In this document: positions 1-6,447 of the stretch, piece by piece
Position numbering within the stretch: position 1 is the stretch's first letter
Layout: the number at the start of each line of letters is the position of its first letter
Source of the DNA: an uncultured Candidatus Peregrinibacteria bacterium
Lineage (GTDB): Bacteria > Patescibacteriota > Gracilibacteria > Peribacterales > Peribacteraceae
Assembly: GCA_903822115.1 (NCBI GenBank)
Contig: CAIJNU010000101.1
Span: forward strand, 1-8,322
Length of the DNA: 8,322 bases
Direction: 5' to 3'
Made by a program: the position numbers and the translations under genes
Notes under the pieces: model-generated
Seen by the model: only the letters and a program-made list of their open reading frames with translations
Told to the model about the DNA's origin: nothing
The model's database searches: none

Positions 1-2
1 CG

Positions 3-1871
3 CAATTCGGCGAAATTTCACTTCGTCTCTCACGCCTCGTCGTGGAGACCAGCTTCGACAAGGGAATCAAGCAACTCACATGGCTGATGCTGCGCGTGAT
101 GCTCGTCATGGTCGTGGTGATCTTCGCCATCAACGCGTTCTTCCGGGGGAATTTGACAGAGGCTTTCCTCTTCTCGCTCGCGGTCGCCGTGGGACTCACA
201 CCCGAAATGCTGCCGATGATTGTGGCCCTGAACCTTTCAAAGGGCGCGATTGAGATGTCGAAGAAGCGGGTCATCGTGAAGCGTCTCAATAGCATTCAGA
301 ACTTCGGAGCGATGGACGTGCTGTGCACCGACAAGACGGGGACTCTGACGCTCGACAAGGTCGTGCTCGAGAAGTACTGCGACGTGGAAGGAACCGATGA
401 TGAGACGACTTTGCGCTACGCGTACACCAACAGCTTCTTCCAGACGGGGCTCAAAGGACTTCTGGATCGCACGATTCTCGATCACGGGAAGATCGAGCTT
501 CGAAACATGAAGAAAATCGACGAAATTCCTTTCGATTTTTCGCGAAAGATCATGTCCGTGATCGTCGACACAGACGACAAGCATCGCCTCATCGCCAAAG
601 GCGCACCGGAGGAGATCTACAAACGTTGCACGCACTACGAGCTCCACGACGTTGTCCATCCGATCGAGAAGAAAAAACTTGAATTCCTGCACAAAGAGAA
701 TGACATACTCGGTGCACAGGGCTTCCGCGTTCTTGCCGTCGCGTACCGGGATTTTTCCCGTTCGAAAACGGTGTTCTCCCAGGAGGACGAGGGTGAGCTC
801 ATCCTCCGAGGCTACGTCGCGTTTCTCGATCCACCGAAGCCCACGGCAAAGGAGGCGATAGAAGCCATTCGAAAACTTGGGATCGAGGTGAAGATCCTCA
901 CGGGAGACAGCGAACTCGTAACCAAGAAAATCTGCAGTGAGGTGGGACTGAACCTCAAGGGATTTCTTTCGGGAGACGAACTCAAGGAACTCTCCGATGC
1001 GAAAGTGAGGGAAGTCGTGAAGGAGACGACGGTTTTCTATCGGCTCTCCCCTTTGCAGAAGGAGCAGATCATTCAGGCGCTGCATGCGAACAAGCACATC
1101 GTCGGCTACCTCGGAGACGGCATCAACGACGCGCCCGCGCTCAAAGCGGCGGACGTGGGAATTTCCGTGGAAGGGGCTGTGGACATCGCGAAGGAATCGG
1201 CGGATCTCATCCTCCTGCGAAAGAGTTTGAAGGTGCTCAAAGAAGGAGTGATCGAGGGGAGAAAGACCTTCCGCAACATCGTGAAGTACGTCCAGATGGG
1301 AACGAGCAGCAACTTCGGCAACATGCTCAGTATGACGGGAGCCAGCCTCTTTCTTCCTTTCCTCCCGATGCTGCCGATCCAGGTGCTCCTCAATAACTTT
1401 CTCTACGACCTGTCTCAGCTCGCGATCCCCACGGACTCCGTCGACTCCGAGTACCTCACGACTCCGCAACAGTGGAACGTTTCCTACATCCGGCGCTTTA
1501 TGTTCCTCATCGGCCCGATCAGTTCGCTGTTCGATTTTCTCACATTCGGAATGCTCCTCTATCTCGGAGTTTCGATCGCCGCTTTCCGCACGGGGTGGTT
1601 CGTCGAATCTTTTCTCACGCAGACACTCGTCATCTACGTGATCCGCACAAGAAAGATTCCCTTTCTCCAGAGCCGCCCGAGCGCATTGCTTCTCACGTCG
1701 TCCCTCGTCTTCGTCGCCATTGCCCTCCTCCTGCCAATCTCACCCTTCGCTCACGCACTCGGCTTCGTCCCGCTGCCATTCTCGCTCCTCGGACTCATTG
1801 TACTGGAACTGTTCGCCTACCTCGTATTGGTGCAGCTCGCCAAACGTTGGTTCGTGAAAACATTTGCATAG
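3..1871 (+). CDS. mgtA: MgtA-type Mg2+-importing P-type ATPase (P3B), 5' end missing
   Basis: C-terminal two thirds of an ATP-driven magnesium importer of the inner membrane. The frame is open to the window edge, and the first codons (QFGEIS) already match the linker before M3 in MgtA, so the true start lies outside; the GTG at 42 is internal. Seen in order: M3/M4 with the ion-site motif PEMLP (201-215) inside the typical run AVGLTPEMLPMIV; the phosphorylation motif CTDKTGTLT with its Asp at 330; the nucleotide-binding domain with KGAPEE near 600; TGDS near 900; the hinge GDGINDAP with its Asp at 1116; then the MgtA-specific SSNFGNMLS, FLPFLPMLP and NNFLYDLSQ (1392-1418) and the last membrane segments. 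About 280 residues appear to be missing compared with the usual ~900. The TAG stop lies 16 bp from the stop of the convergent second ATPase. MgtA is known to import Mg2+; assignment here rests on family-wide motif agreement. Confidence 0.93.
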   Translation, partial: QFGEISLRLSRLVVETSFDKGIKQLTWLMLRVMLVMVVVIFAINAFFRGNLTEAFLFSLAVAVGLTPEMLPMIVALNLSKGAIEMSKKRVIVKRLNSIQNFGAMDVLCTDKTGTLTLDKVVLEKYCDVEGTDDETTLRYAYTNSFFQTGLKGLLDRTILDHGKIELRNMKKIDEIPFDFSRKIMSVIVDTDDKHRLIAKGAPEEIYKRCTHYELHDVVHPIEKKKLEFLHKENDILGAQGFRVLAVAYRDFSRSKTVFSQEDEGELILRGYVAFLDPPKPTAKEAIEAIRKLGIEVKILTGDSELVTKKICSEVGLNLKGFLSGDELKELSDAKVREVVKETTVFYRLSPLQKEQIIQALHANKHIVGYLGDGINDAPALKAADVGISVEGAVDIAKESADLILLRKSLKVLKEGVIEGRKTFRNIVKYVQMGTSSNFGNMLSMTGASLFLPFLPMLPIQVLLNNFLYDLSQLAIPTDSVDSEYLTTPQQWNVSYIRRFMFLIGPISSLFDFLTFGMLLYLGVSIAAFRTGWFVESFLTQTLVIYVIRTRKIPFLQSRPSALLLTSSLVFVAIALLLPISPFAHALGFVPLPFSLLGLIVLELFAYLVLVQLAKRWFVKTFA

Positions 1872-1887
1872 GCAATGATGTGCGTCA

Positions 1888-4446
1888 TCAGGATACGTCG
1901 AGCAATTGCTTACCGCGCACAGCTTTGAGAATCTCAAACCACAGGATACTTAGAAATCCCATCGCGATGCTGATGAGGAGATCCTTCCAGGAAAGCGCTG
2001 CAAAGAGGAAGGCATTGCGAAGGGGCGGAATATTGAGACAGGCGATGAAGAAAATGACAACTCCCAACATGATGAATCCCACTGCGGCGTTCACGGATTT
2101 CAAATGTCCCATGACGGTTTTCGTCCAAGATCGATTCGTGAGAATGAGACTGAGATTCGCGACGATGAGTGAAACAAACACGAGCGTACGTGCCTGCGAC
2201 ACCGTTTTCCCGTGAGTGAGAGAGAAGTAGTACAAGAGGATCATGACCAGAAGCACGCCGCACCCCTGCAGGATGCTCAACGTCATGCGCTCACGACCGA
2301 AGAGAGGAGAACGTGGATTTCTCGGCGGACGCTGCATGATGCCTTGTTCTTCTTCTTCCATCTCGAACGCAATGGAGCAGGATGGATCGATGATGAGCTC
2401 GAGCACGACGATGTGCACCGGAAAGAGAATGAGCGGCCAGTGGAAAAAAACCGGGATGAGGGAAAGTCCGGCGATGGGGATGTGAATCGCGACGACGTAC
2501 GCCATGGCTTTGCGCAAGTTGTCGAAAATCCTCCTTCCCGTACGGATCGCACTCACAATCGACGAAAAGTCATCATCAACCAACACCAACGATGCCGCCT
2601 CGCGTGCGGTATCGGTTCCTCTCAGACCCATTGCAATGCCAATGTGCGCCGCTTTGAGAGCAGGTGCGTCATTCACTCCGTCGCCTGTCATCGCCACGAC
2701 CTCTCCGTTCGCCTTGAGCGCCTGCACAATGCGAAGTTTCTGTTCGGGTGTGATGCGTGCGAAGACACTGACAGTGGCGATCTTTTTGCACAGCACTCCG
2801 TCATCCATTGCTTCCAGTTCGACGCCTGTCAGCAGAGCCTCCGGTCGCTCAAGACCAATCTGACGAGCCACCGATTCGGCGGTTCTCGGGTGATCTCCGG
2901 TAATCATAATAACGCGGATTCCAGCCTCATGACATTCTCGAACGGAGAGCGGCACGGACGGACGCACTGGATCCTCAAGCGCGAGAAGTCCGAGGAATGC
3001 GTAGGAGAAATCATGCTGAATCCCGGGCAGAGGAAGTCGCTCGAATTCCGATGCGGCAACGGCGAGCACCCGCAATCCTTCTTTGGCCAGCGCACGCACC
3101 TGCTCCTGCACATGCGCCGTGCGTTCGGCCGGGAGATGGCAGAGATCAATGATCGCTTCCGGCGCCCCCTTCGCGGCAATGACGTAATGTTGCTGATCCT
3201 TCGATTCCCAGACCTCGGTCATCGCGGGCATCTCGGAGGAGAGGGGATACTCCCGAACGAGCGACCACTCATCATGGAGATGCTCCGTCCCCCTCAGATA
3301 ACGCTCACCGAGCGATTGAAACGCCTTCTCCATGGGATCAAATGGATCGCGCTGACTTGCAAGAATGCCGAATTCGAGAATCTTGTGAAACGCTTCGGGG
3401 AATTCTTTGACGGAATCATCGCACAGAAATTGCTCATTGTTTTCGAGGAGAATTCGGCGCACGGTCATTCTATTGAACGTGATCGTACCGGTTTTATCCG
3501 AGCAGAGAACCGTCGCCGCACCGAGCATTTCCACCACGGGAATTCTGCGTGTCAGCACGCCTTTCTTTGCGATGCGCCACGCGCCGAGAGCGAAAAATAT
3601 GGAGAGAATGACGGGGAATTCCTCCGGGAGGACCGCCATAGCCAGACTCAACCCGGCGAGAAGTCCCTTCAGCCAATCACCGCGCGTGAGGCTGTATAGG
3701 AGAAAAACGAGAATGGAAGTGCTGACACCGAAAATAAAGAAGATACGCACGAGTCGAAAAGTTTCGCGTTGAACGAAGGTCTCCTCGGACTCGAGACTCT
3801 GAAGCGACTTCCCGATACGTCCCATCTGCGTCTGCATCCCCACTTCCTGTGCCAGACAGTACGCCTTTCCCCGAACGACAAGTGTTCCCGACGACACAAA
3901 GGGCGAGTTCTCACCGTTCCATGATGCCCTCTCACTCTTTCCGTCCCACACCGATTTCAACGCCGAGACGGATTCTCCCGTGAGAAGGGATTCGTCCACC
4001 GACAACGCCGATGTGTCGAGAACGACGCCGTCGGCAGGGATGCGATCGCCTTCAGAAACGATGAAGATATCACCGCAAACCACGTCGCGCCCCGCAATGC
4101 GCTTCTGTTCGCCGCCGCGGATGACGAGAGCACGGGGGCTGGAGAGATCACGAAGCTTCTCGAGTGCGCGTTCCGTCTTTCGTTCCTGGAAAAGCGTGAT
4201 GCCCATGACGACAAACACGAATCCCAGGAGCATCAGCGCCTCATTCCTGTCACCAAGCAAGAGGTACAAAACGCCGCAGGACACGAGGAGCAGAAACATC
4301 GGCTCGCGTACGACATCCCACGCTATTGCGAAGAAGCTTCGAGGCTTGGATGTCGGGAGTTCGTTTGTGCCGTACGCCGCCCGCTGTTGCAGTACTTCTT
4401 CCTCTGAAAGTCCCGTCAGCGCCTGCTTGGAGAGAATGGTATTCAT
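1888..4446 (-). CDS. P2-like cation-transporting P-type ATPase, PEEFP/ELIIDP type, ion unknown
   Basis: Complete 852-residue P-type ATPase. Seen: a cation-ATPase N-terminal domain (about 8-50, with GTNELP); M1/M2 (about 47-86); an actuator domain with TGES (156-159); M3/M4 (about 233-285) with PEEFP (274-278); the phosphorylation site SDKTGT with Asp317; KGAPE (426-430) in the nucleotide domain; TGD (516-518); GDGVNDAP (588-595); and six further membrane segments from about 645 to 840. The family, often annotated HAD subfamily IC, resembles Ca2+ pumps but differs at the ion sites. M4 is PEEFP rather than PEGLP, M5 has AIHIPIAG with His655 and no counterpart of the SERCA site I Glu, and M6 is ELIIDP (683-688). 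Ca2+ export or another cation is possible; I do not assign one. ATG 4446 begins a typical N terminus. The upstream GAAAGA is at best a weak ribosome site. The gene is convergent with the MgtA-type gene and has its own likely promoter. Confidence 0.93.
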   Translation of the reverse strand: MNTILSKQALTGLSEEEVLQQRAAYGTNELPTSKPRSFFAIAWDVVREPMFLLLVSCGVLYLLLGDRNEALMLLGFVFVVMGITLFQERKTERALEKLRDLSSPRALVIRGGEQKRIAGRDVVCGDIFIVSEGDRIPADGVVLDTSALSVDESLLTGESVSALKSVWDGKSERASWNGENSPFVSSGTLVVRGKAYCLAQEVGMQTQMGRIGKSLQSLESEETFVQRETFRLVRIFFIFGVSTSILVFLLYSLTRGDWLKGLLAGLSLAMAVLPEEFPVILSIFFALGAWRIAKKGVLTRRIPVVEMLGAATVLCSDKTGTITFNRMTVRRILLENNEQFLCDDSVKEFPEAFHKILEFGILASQRDPFDPMEKAFQSLGERYLRGTEHLHDEWSLVREYPLSSEMPAMTEVWESKDQQHYVIAAKGAPEAIIDLCHLPAERTAHVQEQVRALAKEGLRVLAVAASEFERLPLPGIQHDFSYAFLGLLALEDPVRPSVPLSVRECHEAGIRVIMITGDHPRTAESVARQIGLERPEALLTGVELEAMDDGVLCKKIATVSVFARITPEQKLRIVQALKANGEVVAMTGDGVNDAPALKAAHIGIAMGLRGTDTAREAASLVLVDDDFSSIVSAIRTGRRIFDNLRKAMAYVVAIHIPIAGLSLIPVFFHWPLILFPVHIVVLELIIDPSCSIAFEMEEEEQGIMQRPPRNPRSPLFGRERMTLSILQGCGVLLVMILLYYFSLTHGKTVSQARTLVFVSLIVANLSLILTNRSWTKTVMGHLKSVNAAVGFIMLGVVIFFIACLNIPPLRNAFLFAALSWKDLLISIAMGFLSILWFEILKAVRGKQLLDVS

Positions 4447-4460
4447 TGATCAGTCTTTCG

Positions 4461-4487
4461 ATTGTACCCGATTTCGAGTCGTATCAA
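4461..4487 (-). promoter_or_regulatory. Predicted sigma70-type promoter of the P2-like ATPase
   Basis: On the minus strand, TTGATA (4482-4487) and TACAAT (4461-4466) are separated by 15 bp. Each hexamer matches consensus at five of six positions, but the spacer is short. The start point would fall near 4454, only about 8 nt before the ATG at 4446, giving a nearly leaderless mRNA. Inferred from sequence alone. Confidence 0.45.
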
Positions 4488-4599
4488 GCAATGATGCAGA
4501 CAGGAGCTGTATCTTGAATATATTCCGATCTTTCGCGACGGAGTTCCGTCTTCGGGAGAAGGCAAAGCCGAATCATAGCTTCAGCATCATTTAACAATC

Positions 4600-4633
4600 G
4601 TCCCGAAGGCAGGCTCCGCCTGCCTGGAGGGAC
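4600..4633. repeat. GC-rich palindromic hairpin (REP-like or terminator-like)
   Basis: AGGCAGGC (4607-4614), the loop TCC and GCCTGCCT (4618-4625) form a perfect 8-bp stem. GTCCC (4600-4604) and GGGAC (4629-4633) extend it by five pairs beyond a small internal loop. Neither strand has a T-run after the stem, so a simple intrinsic terminator is not supported. The element sits between tRNA-Phe and the ATPase start. The palindromic, extragenic character resembles dispersed REP-like elements, but no second copy is visible in this window. Confidence 0.55.
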
Positions 4634-4655
4634 ACCTCTTAGAGAAAAGATAGAC

Positions 4656-4688
4656 CATGAAAGAAAAACCGTAGGTTTGTCTTTCATG
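4656..4688 (-). terminator. Stem-loop behind tRNA-Phe, possible terminator of the tRNA transcript
   Basis: CATGAAAGA (4656-4664) pairs perfectly with TCTTTCATG (4680-4688). After one A/G mismatch, AAACC (4666-4670) pairs with GGTTT (4674-4678) around a GTA loop, for 14 pairs in all. On the minus strand it starts 5 nt after the encoded CCA of tRNA-Phe and is followed by a pyrimidine-rich stretch (GTCTATCTTTTCTCT) rather than a clean U-run. Position and strength fit a terminator or a 3'-processing guard for the tRNA precursor. The AT-rich stem and interrupted U-tract keep this tentative. Confidence 0.5.
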
Positions 4689-4693
4689 ACTAT

Positions 4694-4768
4694 TGGTGGC
4701 CCAGGCCAGAGTCGAACTGGCTACGCCTGCCTCTTCAGGGCAGCGCTCTACCGATGAGCTACCGGGCC
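4694..4768 (-). tRNA. tRNA-Phe (anticodon GAA), CCA encoded
   Basis: The minus strand folds into a full cloverleaf. The acceptor is GGCCCGG/CTGGGCC (one G-U pair); the D arm is GCTC/GAGC with a 7-nt loop; the anticodon stem is CTGCC/GGCAG with loop CTGAAGA, giving GAA; the variable region has 5 nt; the T arm is GCCAG/CTGGC with loop TTCGACT. A73 is followed by an encoded CCA (4694-4696). GAA reads UUC and UUU, so the amino acid is Phe. Oddities: G37 instead of the usual bacterial A37, a D loop that reads ATCGGTA so that position 15 is U, a matching A at 48, and C27-G43/U28-A42 in place of the G-C pairs of E. coli tRNA-Phe. It lies 66 bp downstream of tRNA-Ala and may be cotranscribed with it. 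Confidence 0.92.
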
Positions 4769-4781
4769 ACAGAGCATTCAA

Positions 4782-4811
4782 AGGATAGCAAGAGAGGCGT
4801 TGAAACGGCAA
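4782..4811 (-). promoter_or_regulatory. Possible promoter in front of tRNA-Phe
   Basis: On the minus strand, TTGCCG (4806-4811) and TATCCT (4782-4787) are 18 bp apart. TGC directly before the second hexamer gives an extended -10. The start point would fall about 7 nt before the mature tRNA-Phe end. The hexamers are weak and cotranscription with tRNA-Ala is equally possible. Confidence 0.3.
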
Positions 4812-4834
4812 CGTCAACCGTCTGATACAAATAG

Positions 4835-4912
4835 TGGTGGAGCTGAGGGGAGTCGAACCCCTGACCTCTGCAATGCGAATGCAGCGCTCTAAGCCAACTG
4901 AGCTACAGCCCC
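4835..4912 (-). tRNA. tRNA-Ala (anticodon CGC), CCA encoded
   Basis: The minus strand folds into a canonical cloverleaf: acceptor GGGGCTG/CAGCTCC; D arm GCTC/GAGC with a 10-nt loop; anticodon stem CTGCA/TGCAG with loop TTCGCAT, giving CGC; variable region AGGTC; T arm AGGGG/CCCCT with loop TTCGACT; A73; encoded CCA (4835-4837). The G3-U70 wobble pair, the main alanine identity element, is present. CGC reads only GCG, so other Ala tRNAs must exist elsewhere. The gene lies 47 bp downstream of the obg stop and 66 bp upstream of tRNA-Phe on the same strand. Confidence 0.96.
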
Positions 4913-4930
4913 ATACAACGAACCGACTGC

Positions 4931-4936
4931 ATTGTA
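4931..4936 (-). promoter_or_regulatory. Possible -10 element of the tRNA-Ala/tRNA-Phe transcript
   Basis: TACAAT on the minus strand lies 18 nt before mature tRNA-Ala, in the 47-bp gap after obg. No good -35 hexamer is present at 16-18 bp; TGGATT or GTGGAT is the best available. The same TACAAT hexamer occurs in the predicted promoters of obg and the ATPase, which lends it some weight. Confidence 0.35.
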
Positions 4937-4959
4937 GGAAAATCCCGGGAAAAATCCAC

Positions 4960-6288
4960 TCATAAGAACGAATCAATGCGCACGCTGCCCACGTATACGG
5001 GAGATTTCCCGTCCCATTTGGAGGCGAGAACACGTCGCACACCGATGCGATCCATGACATCACGGAAGCGCCTGACCGCTCCTTCGTTCATAAAATCCGT
5101 CATCACGACGAACTGCTCTATTCTTTTCCCTGCAATCCGCACCGTGCCGTCCACCTTCAATTCAATCCTGTAGGCCCCCATCCGCTGCGATGCCAAGTGT
5201 GGACGAAGGGTGGGAATGATCTTCTGTTCCGCTTGGACATCAGACCCTTCTCCCTCCTCACGCTTGCGGCGTTCCTCGAGAACGATCGGCAGCAGCGTCT
5301 TCTTCAACTCTTCAATACCGATGTGCGTCGCAGAAGAAATACTCATGGCTACCGACACGCCGAGCTTCTTCAGCTCGCGCTCGAGTGCGGAAACATTTTC
5401 GCCGATCAGATCGATCTTACTGAGAACGATGAGTTCGTGTTTGGCGCAGAGAGTAGGGGAGAAGACTTCGAGTTCGTGGCGAATGGCACGGTAATCCTTC
5501 GCGAGTATTTCCGCATCAGCGCCTCCTTCTTCCGTCAGAGCCCGCCCACAATCGAGCAAGTGCACGAGCACGCCGCAGCGTTCGATGTGTTTAAGGAACG
5601 CATCGCCCAACCCCTTCCCTTCGCTCGCGCCTTCGATGAGACCCGGCACGTCACACACGACATATGAGCGCTCGGAAACGGTGACGACGCCAAGATTGGG
5701 TACGAGAGTCGTGAAGGGGTAGTCGCCGATTTTGGGCCGGGCGGAGGAAATGACGGAGATCAACGTGGACTTGCCGACGCTCGGATAGCCGATGATGCCC
5801 GCGTCGGCGATAAGCTTGAGCTCGAGATGAATCTTCTTCTGCTCTCCGGGTTCCCCGAGCTCGGCGAAGTCGGGGCGCTGGCGTGTCGAGCTTTTGAAGT
5901 GCGCGTTACCAAATCCGCCTCTCCCGCCGCGCGCCACGAGCATGCGATCACCGTTTGAGAGCAATTCCCCAAGCACTTCACTGTTGCTCTCGCTCATCAC
6001 CTCAACGATCGTGCCCGGTGGCACACGCAATTCGATATCCTTTCCCTCTTTGCCCGTTTGACACTTGCCCATACCGAAACGGCCGATCTCCGCCTCAAAA
6101 CGCTTGCGCATGGAGAAGTCCGAAAGCGTGTCGGTGTTCGCATCCGCGACGAGGAAGACGTCGCCGCCTTTCCCTCCGTTACCGCCGTCCGGGCCGCCCA
6201 TGGGCTCGTATTTCTCACGGCGCCACGAGACGCACCCGCGTCCGCCATTGCCGCCTTTCACTTCGAGAGTTGCTTCATCGAGGAACAT
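4960..6288 (-). CDS. obg: GTPase Obg/CgtA, ribosome assembly
   Basis: 442-residue Obg GTPase, a cytoplasmic protein that binds the large ribosomal subunit precursor and links GTP and (p)ppGpp levels to ribosome maturation and growth (family knowledge). Seen: the glycine-rich Obg fold (about 1-160) with KGGNGGRG, GGPDGGNGGKGGDV and FGNAHFKSSTRQ; the G domain with P-loop GYPSVGKS (167-174), switch I FTTLVPNLG (192-200), G3 DVPG (213-216), G4 SKID (290-293) and G5 SSA (318-320); and a C-terminal OCT domain (about 371-442) with the MTDF...NEGAVRRF run. The G4 Asn is Ser here, a substitution also seen in some other Obg proteins. Start: ATG 6288 gives the family N terminus MFLDEA; an in-frame TTG at 6294 would add two residues. 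No Shine-Dalgarno sequence precedes either. The gene is divergent from dnaK, with two tRNA genes downstream on its strand. Confidence 0.97.
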   Translation of the reverse strand: MFLDEATLEVKGGNGGRGCVSWRREKYEPMGGPDGGNGGKGGDVFLVADANTDTLSDFSMRKRFEAEIGRFGMGKCQTGKEGKDIELRVPPGTIVEVMSESNSEVLGELLSNGDRMLVARGGRGGFGNAHFKSSTRQRPDFAELGEPGEQKKIHLELKLIADAGIIGYPSVGKSTLISVISSARPKIGDYPFTTLVPNLGVVTVSERSYVVCDVPGLIEGASEGKGLGDAFLKHIERCGVLVHLLDCGRALTEEGGADAEILAKDYRAIRHELEVFSPTLCAKHELIVLSKIDLIGENVSALERELKKLGVSVAMSISSATHIGIEELKKTLLPIVLEERRKREEGEGSDVQAEQKIIPTLRPHLASQRMGAYRIELKVDGTVRIAGKRIEQFVVMTDFMNEGAVRRFRDVMDRIGVRRVLASKWDGKSPVYVGSVRIDSFL

Positions 6289-6309
6289 GACCAACGGAGT
6301 ATAGAAACT

Positions 6310-6337
6310 ATTGTAATATTTGGCTATAGAATGCCAA
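6310..6337 (-). promoter_or_regulatory. Predicted sigma70-type promoter of obg
   Basis: On the minus strand, TTGGCA (6332-6337) and TACAAT (6310-6315) are 16 bp apart, each five of six to consensus. The start point would be near 6303, giving a leader of about 14 nt that contains no purine-rich ribosome site. It is back to back with the dnaK promoter. Confidence 0.6.
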
Positions 6338-6338
6338 A
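6319..6338. repeat. Inverted repeat inside the obg promoter
   Basis: TTTGGC (6319-6324), 8 bp, then GCCAAA (6333-6338) form a perfect 6-bp inverted repeat. The right arm covers the predicted obg -35 element and the left arm lies in the spacer. It could be an operator, but a 6-bp match may be chance. Confidence 0.35.
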
Positions 6339-6387
6339 GATTAGATTCTCCAAATAATCAACCTCTCAGTGACGGATGATGTCCACC

Positions 6388-6416
6388 TTGACGAAGCAAG
6401 ATTGGCACTCTAAAAT
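6388..6416 (+). promoter_or_regulatory. Predicted sigma70-type promoter of dnaK
   Basis: TTGACG (6388-6393), a 17-bp spacer and TAAAAT (6411-6416) form a near-consensus housekeeping promoter. The -10 element lies in the spacer of the CIRCE operator, and the start point (near 6423) falls in its right arm. HrcA bound there would block RNA polymerase. The leader would be about 25 nt. Confidence 0.75.
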
Positions 6417-6428
6417 GGCGAGTGCTAA
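6402..6428 (+). promoter_or_regulatory. CIRCE operator (HrcA binding site) of dnaK
   Basis: TTGGCACTC (6402-6410), exactly 9 bp, then GAGTGCTAA (6420-6428). The consensus is TTAGCACTC-N9-GAGTGCTAA, so there is one change, in the left arm. In many bacteria HrcA binds this element and represses heat-shock chaperone genes until unfolded protein titrates GroEL away from HrcA. It overlaps the dnaK promoter and ends 19 bp before the ATG. No hrcA gene is in the window. Confidence 0.93.
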
Positions 6429-6447
6429 TTCCTAACGTCCCTTTTCT

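Noticed and set aside
237..1469. 410-codon open frame on the minus strand inside the MgtA-type gene
   Set aside because: It is antisense to an unmistakable P-type ATPase, is full of charged low-complexity residues, and shows no recognisable domain. It is a by-product of GC-rich codon bias.
1876..1890. Small hairpin TGATG-TGCGT-CATCA between the convergent ATPase stops
   Set aside because: Five base pairs, no U-tract on either strand, and overlap with a stop codon. It is too weak to call a terminator.
1472..2215. 247-codon plus-strand frame running from the end of the MgtA-type gene into the second ATPase
   Set aside because: It overlaps two confident genes in other frames and has no recognisable motifs.
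2212..3699. 495-codon open frame on the plus strand across the second ATPase
   Set aside because: It is antisense to the conserved ATPase and rich in His, Arg and Glu with no motif or plausible start context. It is a shadow frame.
4516..4525. Perfect 10-bp palindrome GAATATATTC upstream of the ATPase
   Set aside because: It is AT-rich and short and lies upstream of the predicted promoter. No regulator family site is recognised, and it may be chance.
4537..4550. Hairpin GACGG-AGTT-CCGTC between the ATPase and the tRNA genes
   Set aside because: A 5-bp stem with no flanking signal is expected by chance in DNA of this composition.
4694..4768. tRNA-Phe 3' end as an integration site for an island holding the two ATPases
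   Set aside because: No repeat of the tRNA 3' end is visible to the left, no integrase gene is present, and codon and base use look the same on both sides.
4587..5063. 158-codon minus-strand frame across the tRNA genes
   Set aside because: It reads through both tRNAs and the 3' end of obg. The apparent protein is translated tRNA sequence.
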